Shown here: piece after piece, positions 47,772 through 59,270 of the stretch
Layout: the number at the start of each line of letters is the position of its first letter
How positions within the stretch are numbered: the first letter of the stretch is position 1
Source of the DNA: Ciborinia camelliae
Taxonomy: Eukaryota > Ascomycota > Leotiomycetes > Helotiales > Sclerotiniaceae
NCBI GenBank assembly: GCA_025890175.1
Contig: JANPYM010000017.1
Span: 418,659-482,658, forward strand
DNA: 64,000 nucleotides
Direction of reading: 5' to 3'
Translations under genes and position numbers: made by a program
The notes under the pieces: generated by a model
What the model was told of the DNA's origin: nothing
Seen by the model: the letters and a program-made list of their open reading frames with translations, nothing else
Database searches by the model: none

Positions 47772-50700
47772 TTACAAATCCAGTTCTGAACCAGATTCTT
47801 CAGCATAACCACTCGTATTCCTCTTAGCTCTTCTATCACGTCTCCAAGGACTACCAATATCTTCATCCGGACCTGGTAGACTTGGGTGATCCTTTTCATA
47901 TTGTACTCGGAAGTCCCAAGCATCTTTATCCCATTTTGCTGACTTCACATTATAATCTGTAACAGCTTCTTGGTAATTTTGCTTTCGTTCGAGAGCCCTG
48001 TCGACATAAGGTTTCTTTACCTCGTCTGGAGCTTCACTCCACATTCTTGTGATCATTTTCTTGACTTCGTTGGTGATCGGTTTACCTTTCCCTGGCCTTC
48101 GTCCTTCCTCGCATTTTCTTTTAGCCTCTTCCCATGTCTCCTTACTGTACATTTGATAGGCATTGGAGTGGTTCTTTGCAGGCTTCCAAGGTCGATCGCC
48201 AAGCTTGGCATATATCGCGTTCCATATCTCCATCTCATATGCCTCAAGGCGGGCCTGCTTTGGATCCTTGGAAACTTCGATGGTCTCGGACTTTCTCTTT
48301 GATGCCGATTCTTTGGGTGGAATAAGAAGTTCCGGGATTTCTATCGGTCCAATTATAGATTCCAATACCTCTGAGGCTGCTCTAAGACCAGAAATGTAAG
48401 CTCCATGAACAGTGGCTGGATGAGTACCACAGGTATGCTCTCCTCCAAAGAAGAGGTTACCAATAGGCTTTGCCATGACCCCATAATCATCACTTTGGAA
48501 ATTTGGTCCAGTATAAGAGTAACTGCCACGAGAGAATTGGTCCTGGCCCCAACGAGTCACGATTGACTCTGCTGGCATAGGAATGTGATCACCGAAAACA
48601 CCTCGTAGAACAGTTGTAGCCTCGGCTACCAATTCTTCATTTGAGGTCTTCTCCGTATAAAATGCTGCATCGCCCGCCATGAGAGCCAGTAAAGTTGGCA
48701 CGCCGGATGTTTTTGTGCAGTTGAACCATTGGAAGAATCTACCTCGGTGTTCGAAGTATTCTCCTTGGTCCAGACTGAGTTTGTTGGATGGATTACGAAG
48801 AGTTCCAAAGATATCTCGACCTTGATCCCAGAACGGCTCTTTGTAGATCAAGATGACTTTATTAAGAATTCCATAACCAATTCGCTGAATTGCACCGATC
48901 TTCCATGAAGGTAGCTCTGGTTCAAACTGTATCTTGTTTTGCTTCAAAACACCCAGCGGTATAGTGGAAACGATATAATTTGCATCGATTGACTCGCCGT
49001 TCTCGCAGTCAATCCTAGATGAGGCAATAGTATGATGAGCATTATAGATAATACGTTTCACCGCACTTTTCTTCCTCACATCCAGTAGCCGTGGGAAATT
49101 CAATAGACCTCGAGGAACTTGTTGGTAGCCCCCTGTGACCATTGTGTGCTTGCCTTCCCATTCATTACCAGCATCTAGATCCCAACCTCCTAGACTTAAC
49201 TTATTGCAGGTAATCGCATTACTGTACTCGAGATTTGCAACGTGCCAATTAATGAGCCTCAGATCAAGCGGCGTGAAATCAATCATTCTCATATATTGTC
49301 GAATAGCATCATCAAATACGGATCCAAGTGTAGCGTTCTCTTTACTCGTCGATCGTTCGAGATCTAGGTCGCATTCAATGCCAACGCCATCTCTAAGCTG
49401 CCACCCAATCTCGCGGGCTTTATAAGCGGCAGTATGAACTGCTGGGATCCCGGGCTCCAGATGGGCTCTGCCAGTGAGCCTGTCGGAGGCCACTGGTACC
49501 ATCTGCTCGACAGCAGACGATTTCTCACTCGCAGCAGACTGCGTAGCAACACTGGCCCTATTTTCAACCTCGCTAATTGTTCTCGATCCATCACCATTAC
49601 CGTCACGTCCTGCATCTAGATGGTCTCTATCACCATCGACGACAGGCGGTGGCGGAATCTTGAATTTGTACTCGCCAACACGATCAAGTATGTAATTGAA
49701 AAGCTTCTCGGCATGTTGATCGCGTTCGAGGTCGACTGGGCGACCGTCATCATAGAGCGTAGTATCCGGCTTTAATGGATGATAAGGCAAAGCCAGTTGT
49801 CCTCTTACAATAATGTTCAGTGGGTTGCCACGATCAAACCCAGTAATAATCATGCCACCCATTTCTGCAGTGTATCGACTGCCAGGAAAAAGGGTGGGAT
49901 ATTCTGGTCTCGATGCGTACTGCCGAGAATATACTCTTCCACCAACTCGGTCTCTGCCTTCAATGATGACTACATGAGGTAATCCCTCACCAATTTCATG
50001 AAAACGATCTTCAAATTGGGCAAACAGGCTTTCTAATTGTCTAGCGCAGCCTAATCCAGACATACCAGCTCCAATCACGGCGATGGTTCGTCTGTTTCGT
50101 CCGGTACTTTGCATCGCGCTTTTGTCTATTTTGGACTCTGGGTTCTCTAGGCAACCGTAGTTGATATAACCGCGCCGAGCCAACCATTCGTGGCAAATTC
50201 GAGCAGCTTCAAACCAACGGACATCTCTTGCACATCCAATAGCTTCATCTCTCATCACATGTATCGAGGGATTGCGGGTCCATAGCCGGAGGATTCCGTT
50301 TCTGATATTGAGATACGTCGTGACCTGTTGATAGCTTATATGCCTGCGTAACATATGATACTCTTCTGGATGGAGAGTATATGGACTCAGTCGTGAAGAT
50401 TCTGCTGCTGCGATGCACTGTCTGGCATATTCTGCTGGATGAACATCCGGAGGTATCGATTCTTTCGGACGAACATTATATTTCTGTCTATTTCCATCCA
50501 AGGATGATGTTTTTGTAGCCTCTCGGGAGTTCTTGTTGATATATGCTGGAGAATTAGGGTGGCTTGACAATGAAGACAATGAAGACGAACCGTCGTCTTG
50601 ATCTGTAGTCATTGAAGAGGCTAAAGAATCTCGGGCGCTTTCGGGCTTTAGGCGTATGTTGCCATCCGACGCGTATTTGGATTGGCGTGCAGCTCTATAA

Positions 50701-51189
50701 AGAAAGGTCAATACAGATATTGACGGCCCATTTGAGATTTCCAAAAGACAAAATGAGATGATTGATCAATACATACTTCTTATTGCCGTTCGTACTAGTT
50801 TTGGGATCTTTGGTGACCCTTGCACGGGATTTGATATCAGATTGAAAATGATCAGTGGGGGAATCAACGATAATAGTATGTTCAAAATTATCAAAAGCGG
50901 GTTGTGATTCAATGGTGTCGATCGTTGCATCGAAGCCAGGAGTAAATATAGTACCCGGGGTGGATGAATCTCCTCCGTTCTCTGTAGACTCAAATATGGC
51001 AAGATGAGAATCTAATTCTTGAAATCCCATCAATGTATCGTGACCTAAGTCATCTTGTTGACTTATCTGGGCATCCATTGCTGTTACCATGTCGAGAGGT
51101 CTAAAACCTGTGACTTCTTCTTTGGAATCCTTCGATATAAAAGTATGTTCGGAGGGGGGGTCAGAGTTGCGAGACGATGAAGTGCCCAT
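47772..51189 (-). CDS. LSD1: LSD1/KDM1-type histone lysine demethylase with SWIRM and HMG-box domains
   Basis: Exons 51189-50777 and 50694-47772, around an 82-nt intron (GTATGT/ATAG), give 1111 aa. Order: a disordered acidic N-terminus (1-200); a SWIRM domain (about 221-321, HPAEYARQCIAAAESSRLSP to RRGYINYGC); the FAD-dependent amine oxidase domain (about 341-921) with VIGAGMSGLGCARQL, RVGGRVYS, the LSD1-type Lys750 in GILNKV, and the FAD-binding FFGGEHT near 887; then an HMG box (about 978-1056) characteristic of fungal LSD1. LSD1 enzymes oxidise mono- and dimethyl-lysine on histone H3 in the nucleus. A polar 60-residue insertion (about 490-550) interrupts the oxidase domain. Without splicing the second exon stays open upstream, so a simple gene call could start in the intron and lose exon 1. 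Confidence 0.93.
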
Positions 51190-51767
51190 TGACAGCCTCA
51201 GCCATGAGCCGAAATAACCCCTTATTATTGTCCAATTCGATACGATGTTCTCTCAAATGTCTGCTCTGATAACGTCAGGACCTTCATATAACTAACATAT
51301 AGAGATATACGTCTTACACGTGGATTGGTCTCACCTCTGTCATTCAACATATTGCGATGGATGTCGCACACCAGACCGAGTCTCAGATATGTAATTCTCT
51401 GTATATCGTCGGCATCCGTAGGCGAAACTTTCGAAGGTGTTTTCAGGACTCGAAGGAATCTGTTGATCGTTGTGTCGTACGATATGAATATATCATGTCT
51501 TATGGGATCTCGGGCGGGCAAAAGATGCGGATAGCGATCACGTGTGGTGTTTATTTAGCTTTGGAACGAAGTTGACAAGGAACCCTAAAATTGCAAGACC
51601 TCCGAACTTATTGTAGTAGTGCATTCCAGACATTCAGAAGAGGAAGGTCAAGATGATGTATTGCATATAGTTTCATTGTTGGTAAATATTTTCATTTAAG
51701 ATTACTATTATTGAAGAAGAGAACAGTCTGCCCCTTTTATCTTTTTGTTCATGATAATTCTCATTGT
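51190..51767. promoter_or_regulatory. LSD1 promoter and VPS33 3' flank
   Basis: A 578-bp gap between the LSD1 start codon and the VPS33 stop codon, both genes on the minus strand. Short frames here have no recognisable motifs. The LSD1 promoter and VPS33 terminator must lie here; no specific site is recognised. Confidence 0.45.
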
Positions 51768-54089
51768 TCATGAGGTTACGTCTGGCACACTACTCCTGCC
51801 CAACGAGTCCTTCTCTATTGCAACATCCATCATTCGGTTCCCACTTATGATTGAGGTTGTGCATATAATGATCTGCCTCCGTGCTGTATGTCTGTTAGTT
51901 CATGTTGGAGTGTCCGAAGAATAAAATGATATGCATACCTTCTTGCTTCGCGATAAATCTCAAAGCTGCAATCTCTGTGAATGTTATTCCACCCAAGAAT
52001 ACAACGATAACGGTCTTCTTCTCACCACTACCCGTGAGAAGGGCTCTCGCTTTAACAGCTTTATCTTCTCCTGTTTGTACCTCATCGAAGGTTTGGCCTC
52101 GCACATGCTTCAATGGCTCATCAAACCCTCGCCAGCCTTGAGAGGTGCCACCAGTGGCCACACTCGCAGTATTATTCGCATTTCCTCCTCTGGTCATCGA
52201 AATTAGATATTGCTTTTGTAAGATGCATTGAACAAGGCGTATCGAGAGCGGAGCATAGCCACTGTAAACATAAGCGATGTCGTTTGGATCGTGCTCGTTG
52301 ACTTCATCAACAATCAGACGAAGTTGCTTTCGCAGATAAGTATAATTGGTATTAGTGCCAGTTTGAGTTCCAGCCCCGGTCATAGGAATCATTGATGCCG
52401 TTGGAGATGACCTTGAAAGAAGTAATTGTAATTTTTCTAGAGCATCCAAGGTAAGCATGTGCTGGTACCCATATGCATGTAAAATCATTTTTTTGAATGC
52501 ATCCAATTCACGAGGTTTCATGCCGCCAGAAATACATGATTCCAGGCACAAAAGTCGCAGAACCTCTGAAAGAGGGGCATCTCGAGCAATGAGCTCTTCG
52601 ATGGCGTCGTGCTGTGAAGAAGGATCGGCACCTGCAACCAGATTCTGTTGGACTTCTAGCAATCGACTGAATTGTTCTGTACGAGTGTGTTTCATTATCT
52701 CTTCTGCTAAGCCGGTATGTATTTTCAGACTTTGCTGTTCGGCCTGGTAACCTGGGAGCTTGTTCACGAATTCTCTCAATTCTGCGGTACTTTTTGTTCC
52801 ATGTCTACTTTCATAGTCATCTTTAAGACGACGTGCGACCTTATTCAGCAGAGGTCCAACAATGGCGAAATTGGTATCCCTCAATTGAGCGTAGAGTTTA
52901 TCGGACGAGTCTAGTATTATTTTTCGCTTTTTGGCCTGTACAGGTGCTGCTCCGACTGTTTTCGAGGAACCTTGAGCAGCTTGGGGGGCCGACCCCACAA
53001 TAGATGAGTCCACATCGGCTTGATTATGTTGAATGCCTACCGCTTCGTCTATTAATCCTTCATATGTCAATTGTGTAAGTAAGGGGGTCGCGTAATCAAT
53101 TTCGCGATCGATAATGATGAGGCTTTCTATCGTGTTACTTGGAGAGAGCCCAAGCTTGTTGCTTTCATTGGTATCTTCGCCCGCAATCAATTCTTGTCGC
53201 ATTCGTAAGAGGAGATCTGCGAGTCTTTTCGCATTATCACCCTGCCCGGTCATTCGGGGAAATAGACCATGTTTTTGTTGTATGAGCATCAAAGCACGTG
53301 CGAGGAGAAATGTCGGTGTTGGATCTTTTCGTAAATACAAGTCTTCGAATGATTCGTCCAATTCTAATGACAAGAGGTCCTTTTCGAGCGGAAGAAAGTA
53401 GAGGGGAAATTCGGCAATACTGGTATCACCCAATACTCCGGCTTCTTCAAGAATCTTTTCCGATACCAATGTTCTCCGTGGAACCCAAAATATGGAAAAT
53501 TCATGTCCTGTCTGGCTCTCTCGCTGCATGCGCTTGATATGATCTGGGACTGTCAGCACGTTCTGATGGCATTAAACAAAAGGTGGAAATCAAGAATACG
53601 CTTATGATCGTGTTGTCTAAATATAGAAATTATTCATGTAGGGATCAAGACTGACCGAATAGAGTGGGAGAAATACTTCTATAAGGTCTACTTTTGAGAT
53701 CCCATGAAAGGTATGAGTAAATGAAAATGGCCTAGACAACCGAACACTTACCGGCGATTGATTGAGCATGCTTCGCACTCTCTCCCCTAGCAATGAATAC
53801 GACATTCTGCTGGCTAACATCTGCGTTACCATTCTCTAAAAAGAAGACCTTGTCGACGCCATAATCTTGGAGAGTTGAAAACTTGACGATTATGCCAAGC
53901 GGACCAGCCAAACTCTTCTCAAGTACCAGATTCTTTTTTCCGCGAATCTGCGGGGAGTAACGTGTCAGCTGCGACCTCAAGAAGCTTAGGAGACGGTGAG
54001 GCCTTACTTACACCCTCTAATAAATCCAACAAATCCTTTCTCGCTCTGTCTCTGATTTGATCTGTATCAAACCCAGCATGAGGAGCCAT
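51768..54089 (-). CDS. VPS33: Vacuolar protein sorting protein Vps33 (Sec1/Munc18 family)
   Basis: Four exons, 54089-54012, 53947-53752, 53543-51939 and 51883-51768, give 664 aa. Junctions restore LLDLLEG-IRGKKNLVLEKSL, HAQSIA-DHIKRMQRES and FIAKQE-ARRQIIICTTSIISGNR, all matching Vps33. QTGHEFSIFWVPRRTLVSEK, LIIIDREIDYATPLLTQLTYEG and IVVFLGGITFTEIAALRFIAKQ are SM-family hallmarks. Vps33 is the SM subunit of the HOPS and CORVET tethering complexes and chaperones SNARE assembly at endosomes and the vacuole. The last intron (55 nt, branch CTAAC, acceptor ACAG) is easy to miss: reading through it ends the protein early with HSNMN instead of the conserved tail ending SSVPDVTS. It diverges from HTS1. 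Confidence 0.94.
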
Positions 54090-54421
54090 AATGAGTTCTA
54101 CATGCGGGCTGAATGATGATCACAAGTTTGATAGAAAAGGAAAGGATGGGGGGGTAACAAATGTCAGGACTAGCTGTGGATTTCATTTCAAGCTTCAATG
54201 TTTTTAGTTCCGAGCTCATCGGATCTTTTTCCTACATTTCACCGATCAAATGATGGAACTCTCCCCGCACGCAAGCGCAAGCGAGATCCTATGCCACTAG
54301 GGAGTTATTCAGCCTCGTATTATGCATAAACAAAAAAATCGAGCCTACCCAATGACTCAGAATCGAGGAAATCGAAACATCCCCAACCTTATCAAAACTC
54401 CTTATTGATATGAGAAAGTGA
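54090..54421. promoter_or_regulatory. Divergent promoter of VPS33 and HTS1
   Basis: Only 332 bp separate the two start codons, so one compact region must drive both housekeeping genes. A pyrimidine and TTTTT-rich middle (54190-54240) is visible. No specific element is recognised. Confidence 0.55.
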
Positions 54422-56441
54422 ATGAAGGTCTTTCAAACGCAATTACTTAGATCTGCGAGATCATCACGACTTTCACGACTTTCAAGACTTTTACGAATTC
54501 CCAACACTCGTTCGGCTTGGGCCCCCGCAACCCCCGCTCTCTCAAAAGCAGACAGAAAGCAATACTACGAAGAATTGAACATGGCTAAAGGACCAAAGTT
54601 TGAGTTAAAGACTCCCAAGGGGACGAAGGATTGTAGGAAACCCCACTTATCTCTGTCAAATTGCTATACACATTTCAACTCTATCTATTGCCATCATCAA
54701 CATGTGACATGATACTTATATTTCGATAGGGCAAGGGAAGGATATGGTCATTCGGGACAAAATCTTTTCAACCATCACTGAAGCCTTCAAGCGCCACGGA
54801 GCAGTTACTATTGATACCCCAGTTTTCGAATTAAAGGACATTCTTGCGGGAAAGTATGGAGAAGACAGCAAACTCATTTACGACCTGGCAGACCAAGGTG
54901 GGGAGATTTGCTCACTCAGATATGATCTAACAGTACCATTCGCAAGATGGTTGGCCATGAATGGAAGCGTTCAAAGCATCAAGAGATATCACATCGCCAA
55001 AGTCTACAGACGAGATCAGCCGGCAATGACCAAAGGTCGCATGAGAGAATTCTATCAATGCGATTTCGATATTGCAGGTGTCTACGATCCTATGTTGCCC
55101 GATGCTGAAATCATCAGGGTTGCAACGGAAGTATTTGAAGGTCTTGGCTGGAAGGGACGATATACCATCAAGCTCAACCACCGAAAAATCTTAGACGGAA
55201 TCTTCGAAGTTTGTGGAGTTCCAGAGGACAAAATCCGCACAATCTCTTCAGCTGTAGATAAGCTCGATAAACTTCCATGGGAAGATGTGCGCAAGGAGAT
55301 GACAGAAGAGAAGGGCTTGGCAGAAGATGTTGCGGACAGAATTGGAGAATACGTCGTACAAAAGGGCCAGAAAGACCTCCTCAGCAAGTTACAAGCTGAT
55401 GAGAAATTGATGGCCAATGCTTCTATGAAAGCAGGTTTGGAAGATATGGATCTTTTGTTCGGTTATCTCGAGGCTTTCAAATGCTTGGAGAACGTTTCAT
55501 TCGATTTGAGTTTAGCACGAGGGCTCGATTACTATACAGGCATCATCTACGAAGTCGTTACGGAAGGGTCTGCACCTCTTGTTAGTACATCGGCTGCCGC
55601 TGCCGCCCAGCCAAAATCTTCCAAGAAGCCTAAGAAAGTGGCCGATGCCGATGAGGATCGCTCATCAGATCCGAGTGTAGGTGTTGGAAGTGTCGCGGCT
55701 GGTGGGCGTTACGATAACCTTGTCGGTATGTTTGCTGGGAAAGGAAAGCAAATTCCTTGTGTCGGTATTTCGTTTGGTGTCGATAGAATTTTCTCAATCA
55801 CGAAGGCTAGAATGGAGGAAGAGCAGACGGCAGAGCAGGTGCGCAACAATGATGTAGATTGTTTCGTCATGGCATTTGGAGGAAAGGGCTTCACGGGGCT
55901 CCTGAAAGAACGAATGTCAATTTGCTCAACTCTTTGGGAGGCTGGTATCAAGGTTAGTAAAAACTTTTCTCTACTGGACATCTTCATGTGCTAACAAGTA
56001 CCCTAGGCGGAGTTCTTATACAAAGTCAAACCAAAACTACCAAACCAGTTCAAAGCTGCCGAAGTGAATGGTGTACCCTTCAGCGTCATCCTAGGCGAGG
56101 ATGAAATTGCTCAAGGCAAAGTTAAGATCAAAGAGAATGGTCTTAGAGATGGCCACCCAGAGAAAGACGGTGTTATGGTCAATCTTGACGCTTTAGTCTC
56201 CGAAGTCAAGCAACGCCTGAAGAGAAAGGCTGATATTGATAACATGACGCGAAAAGCCGATGGTCTGAGAGTTGTAGGAGGCATTAAAGACGATAAAGCT
56301 AAGGCAGTTGAAGCTTCGCCAACGAATCCTTCAGAGTCTGCACCGTCGACAGAAAGTGCCGAGCCTGTATCAGAGACGGAGAAGCCTGTAGAAGAAACTC
56401 CGTTGTCTCAAGAAGCTATAGGAGCCGTTCCTGCCTCTTAA
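54422..56441 (+). CDS. HTS1: Histidyl-tRNA synthetase, probably mitochondrial and cytosolic
   Basis: Exons 54422-54632, 54730-55952 and 56007-56441, with introns of 97 nt and 54 nt (GTTAGT, GCTAAC, CTAG), give 622 aa. Splicing restores [15 protein letters not shown] and [14 protein letters not shown]. Class II motifs are present: [10 protein letters not shown], motif 2 [12 protein letters not shown], the HisRS signatures [11 protein letters not shown] and [11 protein letters not shown], and motif 3 in ISFGVDRIF. The first 53 residues are Arg/Ser-rich without acids until late ([19 protein letters not shown]), a good mitochondrial presequence. An internal ATG at 54581 ([14 protein letters not shown]) would give the cytosolic form, as in yeast HTS1. 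A Lys/Ser/Ala insert (about 350-390) separates the two His motifs, and an acidic Ser/Glu tail ends the protein. Confidence 0.95.
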
Positions 56442-57994
56442 AGGAGCCCAAAAATTAAACAATTCACATGTACATATTTGCAGCGCAATAGCATAGAGCG
56501 GAGTGCATGAGGCACCATGCGTTAATTTATAAATGAAATCACGATTTCATTTATCATGGCCATTCCTTGCTTTTGAGTCTCGACCGAGTCTTAAATGAGA
56601 TGTTCAGTATGATTGTAAAATTAAAACTTAGACACCTACGGGATTATATATTAGTTCAATGGCGCCATGACATATCAATGGGGTGGCTTTTTGGATATCT
56701 CGAAACGACGGTCGGTATTTAAAATTTGCTAAGCGAAGATTTATGGAGAAACGGCAGTGCTAGGTAGAAGTAAACTAGAAGAAGAAGAAGAAGATCAATA
56801 GGTAGTCGGACAGTATAGTATTGTGCATCAGGCACCGGCCCTTAGGATCTAGGTCATAAGTAGTATCTATTACCTGATTAGTACTAGGTCCTCCTGTCTC
56901 AGCCTTGTAGAATATCGCAGCCAAATCAGCTAGCGATGTCTATTCAAAGTGAAGTCCGTGCATGCCAAGTCCCCTAGGGATCAATCGATTGGCAGAATTT
57001 TCGATCAACATCAGTGCGTTTTGTTTCGAACTTGACCGTACCATACTATAACGATTATATAGTTCTCTCGTCTCATTTCATTCATCAGTTGTAGATGAGC
57101 ATGCAGAAATTTGTTTGGATGAACGTATACTTTCTTCCTTGGGGTTCCTTGAAGGTCGGAGATCATGGAATGGATCTTATCACACATGGAGAATACCCCT
57201 CCATATGTACTAATTAGGTAGGTATTCATCCATCTACCTGGACTGGACTGGACGTACTGGACTGGACCCGTGGATATTGATTGCATTATCCATGATGATG
57301 ATGTACTTACGGTCTGACAAGTGAAGCCTGTGAGTGGTGAAGCATGGTGAGTAGTGAAGCCTGTGATTAGTGAAAGTGAGATGATGGTTGCCCGCACAGT
57401 CTTCCAAGGTTGGAGACTGATATATAATAGGTAACCTTGGAATGTATCGATGGGGATCGTTCAAGGCTCTTATTTTATTTATTCATTCATTCATACATAC
57501 ATACATTCATTCATATATACATTCAATCATTCACTTATTCACTCATTCTTCACTCATTCATTCACTTAATCATTCACTTATTCTTTAAATTCTAGTTTGT
57601 ATTATAGTATTTTATTACCCTATATTGTACTAATTTTTCTTTGGTTTGGTGTGATTCTCGTCCAATGCTCTTTATATAAACATACCTTCTTTTTTACACT
57701 CGCTTTACTTTAATGTCAACAAACTATCCAAAAACTATTCAAGGTAGCAAGGACATTTGTTTATATTCTTCTAAATACTCTCATAATTCATATCATTAGC
57801 CAGATATCTGGGATTGACTTATCCGAAACATCCCAGTGGCTAACAACTTTTTGGGTCGCGATACGGGAGCTTGCATTACGGATACCAAGGGGTTTCCGTC
57901 CGGAATCAATATCGTCCCTACAAACGGAGTCAAGAAATTCGATAGGTCTTATTGTCGCAGTAACAATATTACGGCATAGGATCTTTTAAAAAGC
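56442..57994. other. Gene-free region after HTS1
   Basis: No gene is supported. It holds a 26-nt palindrome at 56529-56554, a GAA run near 56780, repeated GTGAAGCCTGTGA-type units (57320-57368) and an ATTC/ATAC run (57478-57590). The right end is the 5' flank of the next gene. Confidence 0.5.
56529..56554. terminator. Perfect 26-nt hairpin in the HTS1 3' region
   Basis: ATAAATGAAATC is followed after AC by its exact reverse complement GATTTCATTTAT, 88 bp past the HTS1 stop codon. It would form a 12-bp stem in the transcript's 3' UTR. A role in 3' end formation or stability is a guess; fungal terminators are not normally hairpins. Confidence 0.4.
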
Positions 57995-59270
57995 ATGGAA
58001 AAGATGATTCACCTTAAATTACAACCAGAAGAGAATTCGACATTTTCAACATCTTCAACATCCTCGACTTCTAAAATACCAATACCTTCATCAACAATAC
58101 GTTCACTCAAGCAGTTAAGGCCGAGACAGATAAGACGAGCATGGCGTAGACTCATATTTCCTTACACTTTGGAGGATTGGAAGATGATTAAGGACGAAAT
58201 CAAGAGGCTATATTTAGCACGTCAATACAAACAATGTACTGCACGATGCATACAAATTCTCAATAGCATCACAGACCCGGTATGTCAAGTTCAGTGCCAT
58301 GTAATTTCCAACATACTAAAATAATGCACAGTGTCGAGTTGATCCTCTTAATTCACTCTTCCTCTCCTTTTATTGTGCCACTTGTTTAGAGATAATGGCT
58401 TCAAATCTTCACAATAATACACCGCAAAAGCTTTCCCTTCTCCGAAATTCTTTATCATACTTTCAGAAAGCAGCAGAATATATCACGTATGCAGGTATCT
58501 CCATCGAAAACGACGACTTGTCACCGGGAAATAGATCATCCTCCGCATCGTCAACATCAAGTGCTCGTTCTTCTGTGGATTCCGTATTTTCATCAATATC
58601 ATTCCCTTCTACCGCCGATGAACTCTCGCCCGCTTTCTCATCCTCCTCTTATGAGGACGAATCCTCTTACGTGGATGATGACAAAAGGACTCCTATACGC
58701 AGACGCAGATTTTCCGAATCGTCGGTCGCATCGACAGAATCGGCGCAATCGGCAGACACTTATACTACTCCAGATAAACCCGCACCAATGCGTATAAAAA
58801 AGAAGGTTTCTTTCTCGCCAGAACTACCCACTTTCATATCCACACAAATTGAAACGCCCCCCCGCGCCATTCAATCTCCAGTCACACCTCATCGACCTAT
58901 AATTTCATCCAAATATCAATCAACCTCCCTGGCCCACCCGTTCCTCAACGAGCGTCTCACAAGCTATAATCTCCACCTCTCATCACTAACTGCTCAACTC
59001 ACCTACCATATCACACATGTTAAAAATCTCGTCGACGCCGTACAAAATGTACGCAAATCCCGCCGCAACATTCACTCTTCGTTTACCCCTTCACTATTCA
59101 ATTCTTCCGGCGATTTAAATCATGAGGATGGAGAGGAAATGAAACGAAAGGACATCCGAGAAAGGATTGAGAAATTAAGGAGTTCGGGGTGGAAAAAGAA
59201 AAGGTGGGATGGGAGTCGATATGAGGCTTTGAGGGAGAAGGTCGAGAATGAGTTGAATGGGTGCATATGA
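57995..59270 (+). CDS. Uncharacterised fungal protein, helical N-terminus with Ser-rich region
   Basis: I do not recognise this gene. Exons 57995-58279 and 58332-59270 around a 52-nt intron (GTATGT/CACAG) give 407 aa in phase: ILNSITDP joins CRVDPLNSLFLSFYCATCLE. The first 35 residues are Ser/Thr-rich. Residues 40-140 look helical and TPR-like: LRPRQIRRAWRRLIFPYTLE, DEIKRLYLARQYKQCTARCI, and after the intron LLRNSLSYFQKAAEYIT. From about 150 to 260 it is Ser-rich and disordered with many possible phosphosites (SSSASSTSSARSSVDSVFSS). KKKVSFSPELP near 255 resembles a PP1-docking KVSF motif. Helical segments return at 300-400, ending Lys/Glu-rich. No signal peptide or membrane segment. Coding status is supported by the clean, in-frame intron and continuous hydrophobic pattern across it. 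Confidence 0.78.

Noticed and set aside
51895..51938. VPS33 ending with the residues HSNMN
   Set aside because: Reading into a 55-nt intron; splicing to 51883 restores the conserved C-terminus.
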